DNA of 64,000 nucleotides from Hydrogenophaga aromaticivorans (GCF_013387465.1 NZ_VYGV01000006.1:529638-593637), one strand, 5' to 3'. Shown: positions 1 to 7,949, counted from the stretch's first letter. Numbers and translations are program-made. The notes: generated by a model from the letters alone, not told the origin.

Positions 1-372
1 ATGCCGCAGCACAGGCGACAGACCGTTGGTGAAGGGCGAGGGCAGCACCACCGTCTGCACCAGCGGCTGGGCCGGACCCACGCGGTGGTTGAGCACCTCC
101 TGCACATGGGCCATGACCTGCGCGCCCTGCCCGCCGCCGCCCAGTGTTTCGTCGCCAAACAGAGTGTAAAAACCCAACTCGGCCGAGCGCTTGCGCACCT
201 GCTGGCGCAGCGCCAGCGCCTCGGGCACATAACGACCGCTGGCATCGAACAAGCTGCGTTCGCTGCCCAGCAGGTCGTGGTGGCGCTGCTGCAGCGGCAG
301 CACTTCGCGCTCCACGAAGCGCAGCACTGCCTCGGCAATCGCCACGGTATCGGGATCGATGGTGAAGTCCAT
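1..372 (-). CDS. acyl-CoA dehydrogenase, N-terminal part (cut by window edge)
   Basis: The minus-strand frame opens with ATG at 372 and runs off the left edge after 124 codons with no stop. The protein begins MDFTIDPDTVAIAEAVLRFV and continues through an alpha-helical region into LGFYTLFGDETLGGGG, the pattern of the N-terminal helical domain of FAD-dependent acyl-CoA dehydrogenases (the family normally has about 380-400 residues). It would oxidise an acyl-CoA to the 2-enoyl-CoA and pass electrons to ETF. It lies 16 bases downstream of the Zn-ribbon/OB gene in the same direction, so it is probably the last visible gene of the 2570-to-1 operon. FAD-binding and catalytic residues lie outside the window, so substrate class cannot be judged. 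Confidence 0.8.
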   Translation of the reverse strand, partial: MDFTIDPDTVAIAEAVLRFVEREVLPLQQRHHDLLGSERSLFDASGRYVPEALALRQQVRKRSAELGFYTLFGDETLGGGGQGAQVMAHVQEVLNHRVGPAQPLVQTVVLPSPFTNGLSPVLRH

Positions 373-388
373 ATGGGAAACCTCGGCG

Positions 389-790
389 CTACAACAGCCG
401 GAACTTCGGCAGCGTGACCTCGTCGGTCACATCGTCGTACTGCACCGTCACACGCTGGCCGATGCGCACCGCCTCCACATCGTCGGTGACGATGTTGGTC
501 ATCATGCGCGCGCCCTCGTCGAGGTCGATCACCGCCACCACGTAGGGGGTGTCGGCCTTGAAGGCCGGACCGGCCGGCCGACGCGCGATGGTGTAGCTGT
601 AAATGGTGCCGGTGCCGCGCGCATCGACCCATTCGACGGCGTCGGAATGGCAGTGCGGGCACAGGACGCGCGGATAGAAATGGTGCTTGCCACAGTCATG
701 GCAGCGCTTGAGTGTCAGGCGATGTTGTTTCAGGGCGTCCCAATAGGAGCGGCTCTCGCCATCGATGACGGGCAGGGGTTTGTCGTACAT
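389..790 (-). CDS. Zn-ribbon/OB-fold protein (DUF35 family), partner of thiolase-like protein
   Basis: A 133-residue protein. Four cysteines (C30, C33, C44, C47) form a CxxC-x10-CxxC zinc ribbon (CHDCG...CPHC), followed by a beta-rich OB-fold half from about residue 55. This is the DUF35 architecture. In actinobacterial steroid side-chain degradation such proteins (ChsH2 C-terminal domain) form a complex with the thiolase-like aldolase Ltp2, and others partner SCP2-type thiolases. Here the gene starts 5 bases after the thiolase-like stop, which supports a two-protein complex. The ATG at 790 is preferred over an upstream in-frame extension that would run into the thiolase gene and has no domain content. 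A second DUF35/thiolase pair lies at 28353-29979. Confidence 0.85.
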   Translation of the reverse strand: MYDKPLPVIDGESRSYWDALKQHRLTLKRCHDCGKHHFYPRVLCPHCHSDAVEWVDARGTGTIYSYTIARRPAGPAFKADTPYVVAVIDLDEGARMMTNIVTDDVEAVRIGQRVTVQYDDVTDEVTLPKFRLL

Positions 791-795
791 GGTGT

Positions 796-1965
796 TCACC
801 GGGTGGAGAGAATGCAAGTGGCACCGCTGGAGAGCGTGCCGCCGGTGCCGTGGACCAGCGCGGTCACGGCGTCCTGGATCTGGCGCGGGCCGCATTCACC
901 GCGCAGCTGGCGCACCGCCTCGATCAGCAGGAAGATGCCGTACATGCCGGGGTGTGCGTAAGACAGACCGCCGCCGTTGGTGTTAAGCGGGAATACACCG
1001 CCCGGCGCGGTGCGCTGGTTGGCGACAAAGGCTCCACCCTCGCCACGCTTGCAAAAGCCCAGCGCTTCGAGCGTCAGCAGCACGGTGATGGTGAACGAGT
1101 CATAGACCTCAACCACGTCAATGGCGTCATGCCGGATGCCCGCCATGGCAAAGGCGTCCCGACCGGCCACTTCGGCGGCCGTCAGGCGCGCTAGGTCGGG
1201 CATGGCGGCGATGGTCCAGTGGGTGTGTGATTCGCCGTAACCGCGCACGAACACCGGCTTGCGACCGAGCGCCTTGGCGTGCTCGGCGGTGGTCATGACC
1301 ACCGCGCCACCGCCGTCGGTGACCAGACAGATATCGAGCAGGTGCAGCGGGTCGGAGATCATCGTGCTCTGGAGCACATCCTCGATCGACAGCGGCTCGC
1401 GCATGGTGGCCGCCGGATTGAGCGCCGCCCACTTGCGCGTGGCCACCGCGATCTCGGCCAGCTGCTCGGAGGTGGTGCCATATTCGTGCATGTGGCGCTT
1501 GGCCGCCATCGCATAGCCGCCCACCGGCGTGGGCATGCCCCAGGGGGTTTCGTACTGCATGGTCAGCACCGCCGGGCGCCCGGCGAGGTTTCGGCTCATC
1601 TCGCTCTTCTGCAGGCTACCGTAAGTGATCAGCGCCACCTCGCAGCGGCCAGCCTCGATGGCGGTGGCGGCATGCGCCACATGCGCCTCGAAGGCCGAGC
1701 CGCCGATGTTGGTGCCGTCGACGAAGCGCGGCGTAATCCCCAGGTACTCCGACAGCGTCACGGTCGGCAACTGGCCCGGGCCGGGCAGCCCCCACATACC
1801 GGCGGTCAGCAACCCATCGACTTCGTGCATGGCGATGCCGGCGTCCTTCAAGGCGTCGCGGGCGACCAGCGCCTGGGCCTGCAGGACCGACATGGGCGCA
1901 AGGACCTTGCCGTCCTTCAGTGGCAGGTCGGCAACGCCGACGATCACAGCTTCTCGTTTTGTCAT
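796..1965 (-). CDS. thiolase-like (SCP2/Ltp2-type) protein, possible retro-aldolase
   Basis: 389 residues with a thiolase fold. At the place where thiolases carry the nucleophilic cysteine the sequence reads TNIGGSAFEAHV, with Ser instead of Cys. The C-terminal half keeps VYDSFT (Tyr about 288), NTNGGGLSYAHPGMYG (His 338, Tyr 342) and HGTGG (about 372). Loss of the Cys with retention of two conserved tyrosines is the pattern of Ltp2-type enzymes, which cleave beta-hydroxyacyl-CoAs by retro-aldol reaction together with a DUF35 partner; the adjacent gene at 389-790 is such a partner. A non-decarboxylating or inactive thiolase is an alternative. The ATG at 1965 has an AGGAGA ribosome-binding site eight bases upstream; the longer frame upstream has none. 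Confidence 0.8.
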   Translation of the reverse strand: MTKREAVIVGVADLPLKDGKVLAPMSVLQAQALVARDALKDAGIAMHEVDGLLTAGMWGLPGPGQLPTVTLSEYLGITPRFVDGTNIGGSAFEAHVAHAATAIEAGRCEVALITYGSLQKSEMSRNLAGRPAVLTMQYETPWGMPTPVGGYAMAAKRHMHEYGTTSEQLAEIAVATRKWAALNPAATMREPLSIEDVLQSTMISDPLHLLDICLVTDGGGAVVMTTAEHAKALGRKPVFVRGYGESHTHWTIAAMPDLARLTAAEVAGRDAFAMAGIRHDAIDVVEVYDSFTITVLLTLEALGFCKRGEGGAFVANQRTAPGGVFPLNTNGGGLSYAHPGMYGIFLLIEAVRQLRGECGPRQIQDAVTALVHGTGGTLSSGATCILSTR

Positions 1966-2012
1966 ATGTAGAAATCTCCTGGTGTTGGATATCCCGGTCT
2001 GTGCGGTCTGTA

Positions 2013-2103
2013 CTATTGATCCGGCCATTTGACGTCGCGAGTCGTGGACGGGCTGCCACAGGCAAACGACTCACGAAAGTTCAAAATTCATGGAGCCGGA
2101 GCA
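2013..2103. repeat. 91-bp dispersed direct repeat, copy A
   Basis: Starts CTATTGATCCGGC and ends GGAGCCGGAGCA. It matches 47876-47966 in the same orientation with about 7 differences in 91 positions (counted by eye, about 92% identity). It contains nested inverted repeats: an inner TGCC-aca-GGCA hairpin inside an outer TCGTG...CACGA stem. It overlaps the last codons and the stop of the MaoC gene at 2088, so the repeat supplies that protein's C-terminus. Confidence 0.8.
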
Positions 2104-2570
2104 GCAGGCAAAAAAGTAATGGTTTCAGTGAAGTCGGCAATGGTTTCGCCACGCTGATTGATCACCAAATGTTGCAACTCCATCAGGGTATAGCCGCGCG
2201 AGGTCGTGGGGAGCAGTCGGGCCTCCCCTTCGACATGAATGGTGTCGCCCGGAAACAGCGCACCGCGCAGGCGTGCCTGTACGCCGGTCATACCGCCGAA
2301 CGGGCCAACCTCGCGCCCTTCCAGCACCTGCTTGATGATGTCGGACACATAGGTTGCCAGCAGCCCCATGCCGAGCGAAATGACCATCGGGCCGGGCGCA
2401 AAGCGGCTGCGATGCGATCCGGTCATGTTCTCCCGGATGTACTCCATGTCGATAAAAAATGGTTCATGCAAGCCGACCACATTGACGAAGGTGACGATGT
2501 CGGTTTCGGTGATGGTGCGTCGGTGCGTCTTGAAATGATGCGACTTGGCGCTGTCGGTCAGGTTGGCCAT
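2088..2570 (-). CDS. MaoC-like hot-dog protein (dehydratase family, atypical site)
   Basis: 160 residues, one hot-dog domain of the MaoC/FAS1-like type. MaoC enoyl-CoA hydratases normally carry a D-x-N-x4-H motif near residue 35-45; here the region reads NVVGLHEPFFIDMEYIR, so the Asp and Asn are not in place although a His is. A hydratase function is therefore uncertain, and an acyl-CoA-binding or thioesterase-like role is possible. It is the first gene of a minus-strand operon with the thiolase-like, DUF35 and acyl-CoA dehydrogenase genes. About 120 bases separate it from the thiolase-like gene, and that gap contains repeat copy A, which also encodes the last residues (AAPAP). Confidence 0.75.
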   Translation of the reverse strand: MANLTDSAKSHHFKTHRRTITETDIVTFVNVVGLHEPFFIDMEYIRENMTGSHRSRFAPGPMVISLGMGLLATYVSDIIKQVLEGREVGPFGGMTGVQARLRGALFPGDTIHVEGEARLLPTTSRGYTLMELQHLVINQRGETIADFTETITFLPAAPAP

Positions 2571-2698
2571 TTTGAAGTCCGGTGATTGATGGGTGGTGAT
2601 GGATGAAAATGGTTCTCTGCGGGCAATCCTTCTATCGGCCTGGCCCGCTGTTTTGACATAATTGGGTTTTTATGTCGTCTAGCGCAGGAGAACAGCGG
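2571..2698. promoter_or_regulatory. divergent intergenic region, MaoC / SDR
   Basis: 128 bases between the divergent minus-strand MaoC gene and the plus-strand SDR, so promoters for both directions should lie here. A TTGACA hexamer occurs at 2653-2658 on the plus strand, but I cannot identify a good -10 at the usual spacing. The CTAAC/GTTAG inverted repeat seen elsewhere in the window is absent, so this pair is probably outside that regulon. Confidence 0.4.
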
Positions 2699-3508
2699 AT
2701 GAACCCAGCACCCTTGCCTGGCGGTCAACTTCAGGGCCAGATCGCCCTCGTCACCGGTGCCACGGCCTTCATCGGTCGTGCCATTGCGCTGGAGTTGGCG
2801 CGGCGCGGCGCGCACGTGATCGTCAACGGCCGCAATCCCGAAGCCGGACAGGCAGTGATCAACGAGATCGCTGCGAACGGCTACTGCGCCGCGTTTGAAC
2901 AAGCCGACCTGACCCATAGCGACGCGGTTCGTGCCATGGTGGATCGAGTTGCCGAGCGCCACGGTCGCCTTGACATCCTGGTGGCCAGCGGCGCAGGCGC
3001 CAGTGCCGACTCGCCGTCCTTTCGCCTTTTCAAGGAAATGAGCAACGGCGACTTCGACAACTACATCCGCGCCCACTGGCTCACCCGCGCATTTGCGATC
3101 CAGGCTGCCGCCCGCGTCATGGCACTGCACGGCCGCGGCAAGATCGTCGCGGTGGGCACCGACGCGGGCCGCGTGGCCACGGTCGGCGAATCCTTCATTG
3201 GCGGCGCCACCGCCGGCATGATGCAGATGTGCCGCGTGCTGGCGCGTGAACTGGGGCGCGACGGCATTCGGGTCAACGCGGTGGCGATGAGCTACATCTG
3301 GGATGCCGAGCCGCGCTGGGGCCCGGGCTCGCCAGCGCTCGAAGGCGGTCACGGCAAGGGCATGATCGAGAACCTGCGCAAGCGCATGCTGTTCCCCGTG
3401 CTCTGCCAGGACATCGCCAACGCGGCGGCGTTCTTGGCCGGACCGGAGTCCGATGCCATCACCGGCCAGACCCTGAGCGTCAACGGCGGTTTGAGCACAC
3501 CGGGCTGA
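2699..3508 (+). CDS. SDR-family protein lacking the canonical YxxxK
   Basis: About 269 residues. The Rossmann cofactor motif TGATAFIG, the NAG-like position (VASGAGA) and the C-terminal NGG are present, so this is a classical-length short-chain dehydrogenase. The catalytic stretch reads ESFIGGATAGMMQM: where the family has YxASKAG, the Tyr and Lys positions are Ile and Thr. The upstream Ser is also displaced (VGTDAGR). Reductase activity by the usual Tyr-Lys mechanism is therefore doubtful. I start at ATG 2699 because GGAG lies nine bases upstream; an in-frame ATG at 2672 (278 residues) has no ribosome-binding site. It is transcribed alone on the plus strand and ends nine bases from the stop of the convergent ligase-like gene at 3517. 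Confidence 0.75.
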   Translation: MNPAPLPGGQLQGQIALVTGATAFIGRAIALELARRGAHVIVNGRNPEAGQAVINEIAANGYCAAFEQADLTHSDAVRAMVDRVAERHGRLDILVASGAGASADSPSFRLFKEMSNGDFDNYIRAHWLTRAFAIQAAARVMALHGRGKIVAVGTDAGRVATVGESFIGGATAGMMQMCRVLARELGRDGIRVNAVAMSYIWDAEPRWGPGSPALEGGHGKGMIENLRKRMLFPVLCQDIANAAAFLAGPESDAITGQTLSVNGGLSTPG

Positions 3509-3516
3509 CATGGCCA

Positions 3517-5022
3517 TCAGGCGCCACCGTGCGCGGCCTTGACGGCCGCGCGGTCAATGCTATCGGCACCGCCCAAGGGGAGTGCCGGTACAAACACCAC
3601 GTGCTTGGGTTTTTTGTAGCGTGCGATGCGACCGCCCACAAACTCGATCAACTCCTCGGCACTCAGCGTGCACCCTGCCTTCAGCACGCAGACCGCCTTG
3701 ACCGCCTCGCCCCACTGAACGTCCGGCACACCGAGGACCACCACCTGCGCCAGCGCCGGGTGCTCCAGAATGGCCCGCTCGACTTCAGCCGGATAGACGT
3801 TCTCGCCCCCCGGCTTGATCAACTCCTTGGCCGGTGAACGCCCGCTGTACCAAAGGTAGCCCTCGGCATCGATGCGCCCCATGTCGCCCGTGTGGTGCCA
3901 GCCGTTGCGCAGCGTGAAAGCGTTGTCTGCTTCGCAGCGCCAGTAGCCCTGGAACACCATCGGACCCCGCACCACGATCTCGCCGGTGGCGCCGGTGGGC
4001 AACGGGCGGTCCAGTTCGTCCACCACTGCGACCGTGTTCAGCGCGGTGGGCCGCCCGGCGCTGCCGGGGCGCTCGTCAAATGGCGCCAGACTGACCGAGC
4101 CCGAGGTCTCGGTCTGGCCGTAGGCACTCCAGAAAGTCGCCTGGGGGCAGGTGGTGCGCAAGCGCGCGATGGTCTCGGGCACGTCGATTCCCGACACCAC
4201 GCGCAGGCTGTCCAGTGCCGAGCCCTGGGCCGCTGCGGCGTCCAGCAGGGCGCCCAGCATCGGCGGGAAGGTGCCGATCAGGCTGCCGCCGTCCTCGTCG
4301 ATATGCTTGACCAGGCTGGGCGGATCGAAACGTGTCAGCAGCAGCGTCGCCCCGCCCGCCTGATGCGTGGCCAGCATGAAGCCGATGGCGGCCACGTGAA
4401 ACAGCGGCAAGACGCCCAGATTGACATCTGACGTGGTCAACCGCCAGGCCAGTTGCGTCTGCAGGCTGGCGGCGATCAGGCCGCGGTGCGAGAGCAGCGC
4501 GCCGCGCGGCCGCCCGCCCACGGCGGCGGTGTGGATGATGACGAGCCCCTCATCGTCATTCAGATCGGCGGGCGGCACGGTGCGATCGAGATACAGCGCA
4601 CTGACGGGTTGCCAGGGCGCTGGCGCGGCGCCCAGCGTGTAGCGCAGCGTGTCGTCCAGGCCGCTCTGCGGCAGCAGGGCCTGGAATTCATCGGCGACGA
4701 TCAGCACCCGCGGTGCCACGTCCTCGATGACGTAGGCCACCTCCTCGGCCGACAGCCGCCAGTTGATCGGCACCACGATCGCGCCCAACTGGGCGGCGGC
4801 GCCGAACAGGTCGACGTATTCCAGGCCGTTGGGGGCCAGTATCGCCAGCCGGTCACCCTGCCCTACGCCTGCGGCCGCCAGACCAGCCGCCAAGCGCGCC
4901 GTGCGCTCGGCATACTGGGCGTGCGTGACCCGCTGATCGCCGAACAGCAGGGCGGTGTTCGATCCGTACAATTTCGCGTTACGGTTGATGAGATCGTGCA
5001 GCGTAAAAGATCGCAAACTCAT
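3517..5022 (-). CDS. adenylate-forming (ANL) enzyme with degenerate active-site motifs
   Basis: 501 residues with the full fold of a class I acyl-CoA synthetase, including YGQTETSG (A5), YWRCEADN, GWHHTGDMGRID (A7) and a C-terminal domain. Two hallmark motifs are altered. The ATP phosphate loop, usually SGTTGxPKG, reads HTAAVGGRPRG (about residues 164-174). The C-terminal catalytic lysine of the GKIDR motif is Ser (DSIDR, about residue 488). Adenylation by the usual mechanism should be impaired, so it may do only the thioesterification half-reaction, act on a preformed adenylate, or have another role. GAGGAG precedes ATG 5022. It is the last gene of the long minus-strand operon, 20 bases after the alpha/beta hydrolase. 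Confidence 0.8.
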   Translation of the reverse strand: MSLRSFTLHDLINRNAKLYGSNTALLFGDQRVTHAQYAERTARLAAGLAAAGVGQGDRLAILAPNGLEYVDLFGAAAQLGAIVVPINWRLSAEEVAYVIEDVAPRVLIVADEFQALLPQSGLDDTLRYTLGAAPAPWQPVSALYLDRTVPPADLNDDEGLVIIHTAAVGGRPRGALLSHRGLIAASLQTQLAWRLTTSDVNLGVLPLFHVAAIGFMLATHQAGGATLLLTRFDPPSLVKHIDEDGGSLIGTFPPMLGALLDAAAAQGSALDSLRVVSGIDVPETIARLRTTCPQATFWSAYGQTETSGSVSLAPFDERPGSAGRPTALNTVAVVDELDRPLPTGATGEIVVRGPMVFQGYWRCEADNAFTLRNGWHHTGDMGRIDAEGYLWYSGRSPAKELIKPGGENVYPAEVERAILEHPALAQVVVLGVPDVQWGEAVKAVCVLKAGCTLSAEELIEFVGGRIARYKKPKHVVFVPALPLGGADSIDRAAVKAAHGGA

Positions 5023-5042
5023 TCCATGCTCCTCGTTCAGAT

Positions 5043-5909
5043 TCAGCTTCGACTCGCCGGAGGCGGCGCCGGCGGCATCACTTCGTGCAGAAACGCCGCC
5101 ACGCTGGCGGCGAAGGCGTCGTTGGCATCACCGGCGATCATGTGGCCGGCGCCCTTGAGGTCGACAAAGCGCGCCCGCGGCAAGGTTTGCACCAGGGCGC
5201 GCGCATCTTCTTCGCTGATCACGTCGCTGCGTTGGCCGCGCAGCAGCAGGGTGGGCGCCTGCAGACCGCGCAAGGCGCGCTCGTAGCCATCCGCGTCGCG
5301 CCGGTGGTTGTGGTTGGCCTCGCTCATCAGTTGCGGGTCCCAATGCCAATTCCAGCGGCCTTGCACATTCATGCGCAGGTTTTTCTTCAGGCCCTCGATC
5401 GGTCCTTCCATTGGCCGCCCACGGTAGTCAGCGATGTGTTGCGCGGCTTCTTCCAGCGACGCAAAACCATCGGGCCGCGCCCGCATGAAACTGACGATGC
5501 GATCGACACCGGCTTCTTCCATGCGCGGCGCAATGTCCACCAGCACCAGCGCGTTGATCGACGGCGCATCGGCGCGGCCGACTGCGGCCATGCTAATGAG
5601 GCCGCCCAGCGAAGCGCCGACCACCGCCAGCGGCGTGCCCAGTTCGCGCCAGATGCAGCACATGGTGTCGGCCAGCGTCTCGATGCGGTAGTCGCCATCC
5701 TTGGACCAGGCACTGTCGCCGTGGCCCGGCAAGTCCAGCGCCACGGTGTACCAGCCGGCATCGCCCAGCACCTGCGCCGCCTTGCCCCAGGCATGGCGGG
5801 TTTGTCCGCCACCGTGCAGCAGCAACACCGCGGGCGCCCCGACCGGGCCATAGACATCGGCCACCAGGGAGCCGCCGGCGAAGCCGGGAAATTCCCGGCG
5901 CGTCGTCAT
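5043..5909 (-). CDS. alpha/beta hydrolase
   Basis: 288 residues. The oxyanion-hole motif LLHGGGQTRHAW (about residues 30-41), the nucleophile elbow GASLGG (Ser 100), an acid in RGQRSD (Asp about 229) and GAGHMI (His about 256) give a complete catalytic triad. The family covers C-C hydrolases, esterases and lactonases, and the sequence alone does not choose between them. The ATG at 5909 overlaps the stop of the transglutaminase-like gene by four bases, so the two are translationally coupled. An in-frame extension upstream lies wholly inside that gene and is rejected. The context suggests hydrolysis of an ester, thioester or beta-diketone intermediate of the operon's substrate. Confidence 0.85.
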   Translation of the reverse strand: MTTRREFPGFAGGSLVADVYGPVGAPAVLLLHGGGQTRHAWGKAAQVLGDAGWYTVALDLPGHGDSAWSKDGDYRIETLADTMCCIWRELGTPLAVVGASLGGLISMAAVGRADAPSINALVLVDIAPRMEEAGVDRIVSFMRARPDGFASLEEAAQHIADYRGRPMEGPIEGLKKNLRMNVQGRWNWHWDPQLMSEANHNHRRDADGYERALRGLQAPTLLLRGQRSDVISEEDARALVQTLPRARFVDLKGAGHMIAGDANDAFAASVAAFLHEVMPPAPPPASRS

Positions 5910-6607
5910 GATGACGCGCCCACTTCCTGCGCGAAGTCGGCCCCGCTGTCCACTATCTGTCCCCAGTCGGCGAACGTTTTGTAATGTGCGCGCCACGAGG
6001 CCAGCAGCTCATCGCGCGGCAAGTCGGCGTAAGTGCCGTGGTCGTGCACATACTCCATGTGCCTGCGGCCGCTGACATCGAATTCATGAAAGACCGAATC
6101 GGCACGGCCATCGAATTCCAGTGGATGGATGCCGGCCTTCTCGCACAAGGAGCGGTTGAAGGCGGGCGTGGCTTTGAGCCACTGCCCGTCAACCCACAGC
6201 TCGGTGTAGCCGTGAAAGACGAACAGATCGGTGCCCATCATGTCTTGCAGGCGCTTGCTGCTCAAGTGGTTGCGAACGTCGGCATAGCCCAGCCGTGCCG
6301 GCACGCCCAGCACACGGGCAGCCGCTGCCAGCAGCGCCGCCTTGGGCACGCAAAAGCCACGCCCGGCCTCGATCACGCGGCTGCCCTTCAAGCCCTCGAC
6401 CGTGATGTCAAAGTAGTAGGGGTCGTAGAGAAACTCGTCGCGCACGGCGTAATAGAGCTTGACAGCGATCTCGCGCGGCGTCATCGCGGGGTCGGCCACC
6501 CGGCGCGCGAACGCGATCACCGCCGGGTGATCGCTGTCCACGTAGCGGCCGGGCGCGAGATAAGCCGACGGATCGTTCGTGTTTGTGGTTTGCATCGTCG
6601 CGTCCAT
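5906..6607 (-). CDS. transglutaminase-like cysteine protein
   Basis: 233 residues from ATG 6607. A transglutaminase-like core is recognised by GRGFCVPKAALLAAAARVLG (Cys 86) followed by the next strand with GYADVRNH. The His motif is FHGYTELWVDGQWLKATPAFN split around His 132. The third position, usually DPT, is ATP here. Such domains act as cysteine peptidases, amidases or acyl-transferases; no catabolic role is established to my knowledge. AAGGA lies eight bases before ATG 6607, and an ATG at 6616 (three residues longer) would overlap the upstream SDR stop. It is coupled to the alpha/beta hydrolase downstream by ATGA. An amide- or thioester-cleaving function is possible but unproven. Confidence 0.75.
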   Translation of the reverse strand: MDATMQTTNTNDPSAYLAPGRYVDSDHPAVIAFARRVADPAMTPREIAVKLYYAVRDEFLYDPYYFDITVEGLKGSRVIEAGRGFCVPKAALLAAAARVLGVPARLGYADVRNHLSSKRLQDMMGTDLFVFHGYTELWVDGQWLKATPAFNRSLCEKAGIHPLEFDGRADSVFHEFDVSGRRHMEYVHDHGTYADLPRDELLASWRAHYKTFADWGQIVDSGADFAQEVGASS

Positions 6608-6608
6608 G

Positions 6609-7490
6609 TCATTCATCCTTGACGCTCAGGCACTTCGGCGGCTTGGCCAGGGCAAAGCCGTTGAAGGGTTTGGAGCGATCCGTCGGCTTCAGCTTCCAGG
6701 TCTGACGGGCATTGGGCACACCGCCATCGACGCGGATGAAGGAGCCGGTGATGTAGGCCGCCGCCTCGGACAGCAGGAACACGATGGCCGCCGATACTTC
6801 GGCCTCGGTGCCGTAGCGCTGCAGCGGCACACTCTTCATCAAAATGCTGAACTTGGCCTGCATCTCGGGCTCGTAGGTGTCAAAGCCGCTGCTGGCCACA
6901 AAGCCCGGCGCCACCGCGTTGACGCGCACGCCCGACTCGCCCCATTCGCAGGCAGCCGTTTCGGTGAACGACAGCATGCCGGCGCGCGCGGCGCCGCTGT
7001 GTCCCATGGTGGGCATGCCCATCCACATGTCGGCGATGATGTTGACGATGGAGCCGCCGTGCGCCTCCATCCACTGCGTGTAGACCTCACGCGAGACGAG
7101 AAAGCCTCCGGTCAGGTTGCTGCGCACCACCGCCTCCCAGCCCTTGAGGCTGATGTCCTTGACCGGCTGCGGGTACTGGCCGCCGGCGTTGTTGACCAGG
7201 CCATCGATCCGGCCGTGCTGCGCAATCACGTCGGCAACCAGGGCCTTGACGCCCGGCTCGTCGCGGATGTCGCAGACATGGATGCTGACTTTGCCGCCCG
7301 CCGCTTCGATCTCGGCCTGCACCGCCTGCAGCTTCTCGATCTTGCGGCCCACCAGCGCCACGCTGGCGCCCAGGTTGGACAGCTCGTGCGCGGTGCAGCG
7401 GCCGATGCCGCTGCCGCCGCCGGTGACGATCACCGTCTGACCGGCAAAGAGGCCGGGGCGAAACACGGATTTGTAAACAGATTGACTCAT
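6609..7490 (-). CDS. SDR, 2,4-dienoyl-CoA-reductase-like
   Basis: 293 residues. The cofactor motif TGGGSGIG is at about residues 24-31, followed by NNAGGQYPQP. The catalytic stretch reads GHSGAARAGM, so the usual Tyr is absent and the Lys position is Arg. NNAGGQ(Y/F)P plus this altered site is shared with the pair at 60022-61760 and resembles the SDR-type 2,4-dienoyl-CoA reductases (DECR), which also lack the classic YxxxK spacing. Likely role: NADPH-dependent reduction of a dienoyl-CoA during degradation of an unsaturated acyl chain. GGAG precedes ATG 7490. The C-terminal 25-residue tail after VDGG (PNARQTWKL...) is longer than in most SDRs. Confidence 0.8.
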   Translation of the reverse strand: MSQSVYKSVFRPGLFAGQTVIVTGGGSGIGRCTAHELSNLGASVALVGRKIEKLQAVQAEIEAAGGKVSIHVCDIRDEPGVKALVADVIAQHGRIDGLVNNAGGQYPQPVKDISLKGWEAVVRSNLTGGFLVSREVYTQWMEAHGGSIVNIIADMWMGMPTMGHSGAARAGMLSFTETAACEWGESGVRVNAVAPGFVASSGFDTYEPEMQAKFSILMKSVPLQRYGTEAEVSAAIVFLLSEAAAYITGSFIRVDGGVPNARQTWKLKPTDRSKPFNGFALAKPPKCLSVKDE

Positions 7491-7514
7491 GGACTTGTCT
7501 CCTTCGTAATGAGC

Positions 7515-7949
7515 TCAGGCTCGCAGCATGAAATTGCCGTGACCAAGGGCAATGGGCTTATCGGGGCTGGATTGCCATGCCTGGATGCGCAGATTCGCCA
7601 CCCGCTGGCCCAGCTTGACCATCACGACGTTGGCATAGGTGTCCTGCGGACGGCCCGAGCGCAGATAATCGATGTTGAAATCGATGGTCTTGGGCAAGTC
7701 CCGGCTGTCCATGTGCCACAGCAGGTAGAACAATCCGGCGCACTCCAGAAACCCCCCGGTGGCTCCGCCATGCAGAGCCGGCAGGATGGGGTTGCCTATC
7801 AGTTTTTCCTGGAATGGCAGGACGCAGGTGAACTCCTCGCCCTTGACATCGATGCGCAAGTCCAGAAAACGCGCAAAGGGCACCGCCCGGATCACTTCGC
7901 TCCAGTCACCCTGGGCGCGCGCATGGTCAATTTGTTCGGTCCATTTCAT
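7515..7949 (-). CDS. PaaI-type hot-dog thioesterase
   Basis: 144 residues with a single hot-dog domain. LHGGATGGFLE near residue 60 is the HGG(x)xxxxxD/E helix motif of the PaaI/YigI thioesterase superfamily. It would release CoA from acyl-CoA intermediates, relieving CoA trapping when a dead-end thioester builds up. ATG 7949 overlaps the stop of the preceding, homologous thioesterase gene by four bases, so the two may form a heteromer. The longer in-frame extension upstream is antisense-like sequence inside the neighbour and is rejected. Confidence 0.8.
   Translation of the reverse strand: MKWTEQIDHARAQGDWSEVIRAVPFARFLDLRIDVKGEEFTCVLPFQEKLIGNPILPALHGGATGGFLECAGLFYLLWHMDSRDLPKTIDFNIDYLRSGRPQDTYANVVMVKLGQRVANLRIQAWQSSPDKPIALGHGNFMLRA

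Noticed and set aside
1279..1971. 230-codon plus-strand frame opposite the thiolase-like gene
   Set aside because: His/Arg-rich antisense shadow typical of high-GC coding DNA; no domain, and the opposite strand encodes a clear thiolase-like protein.
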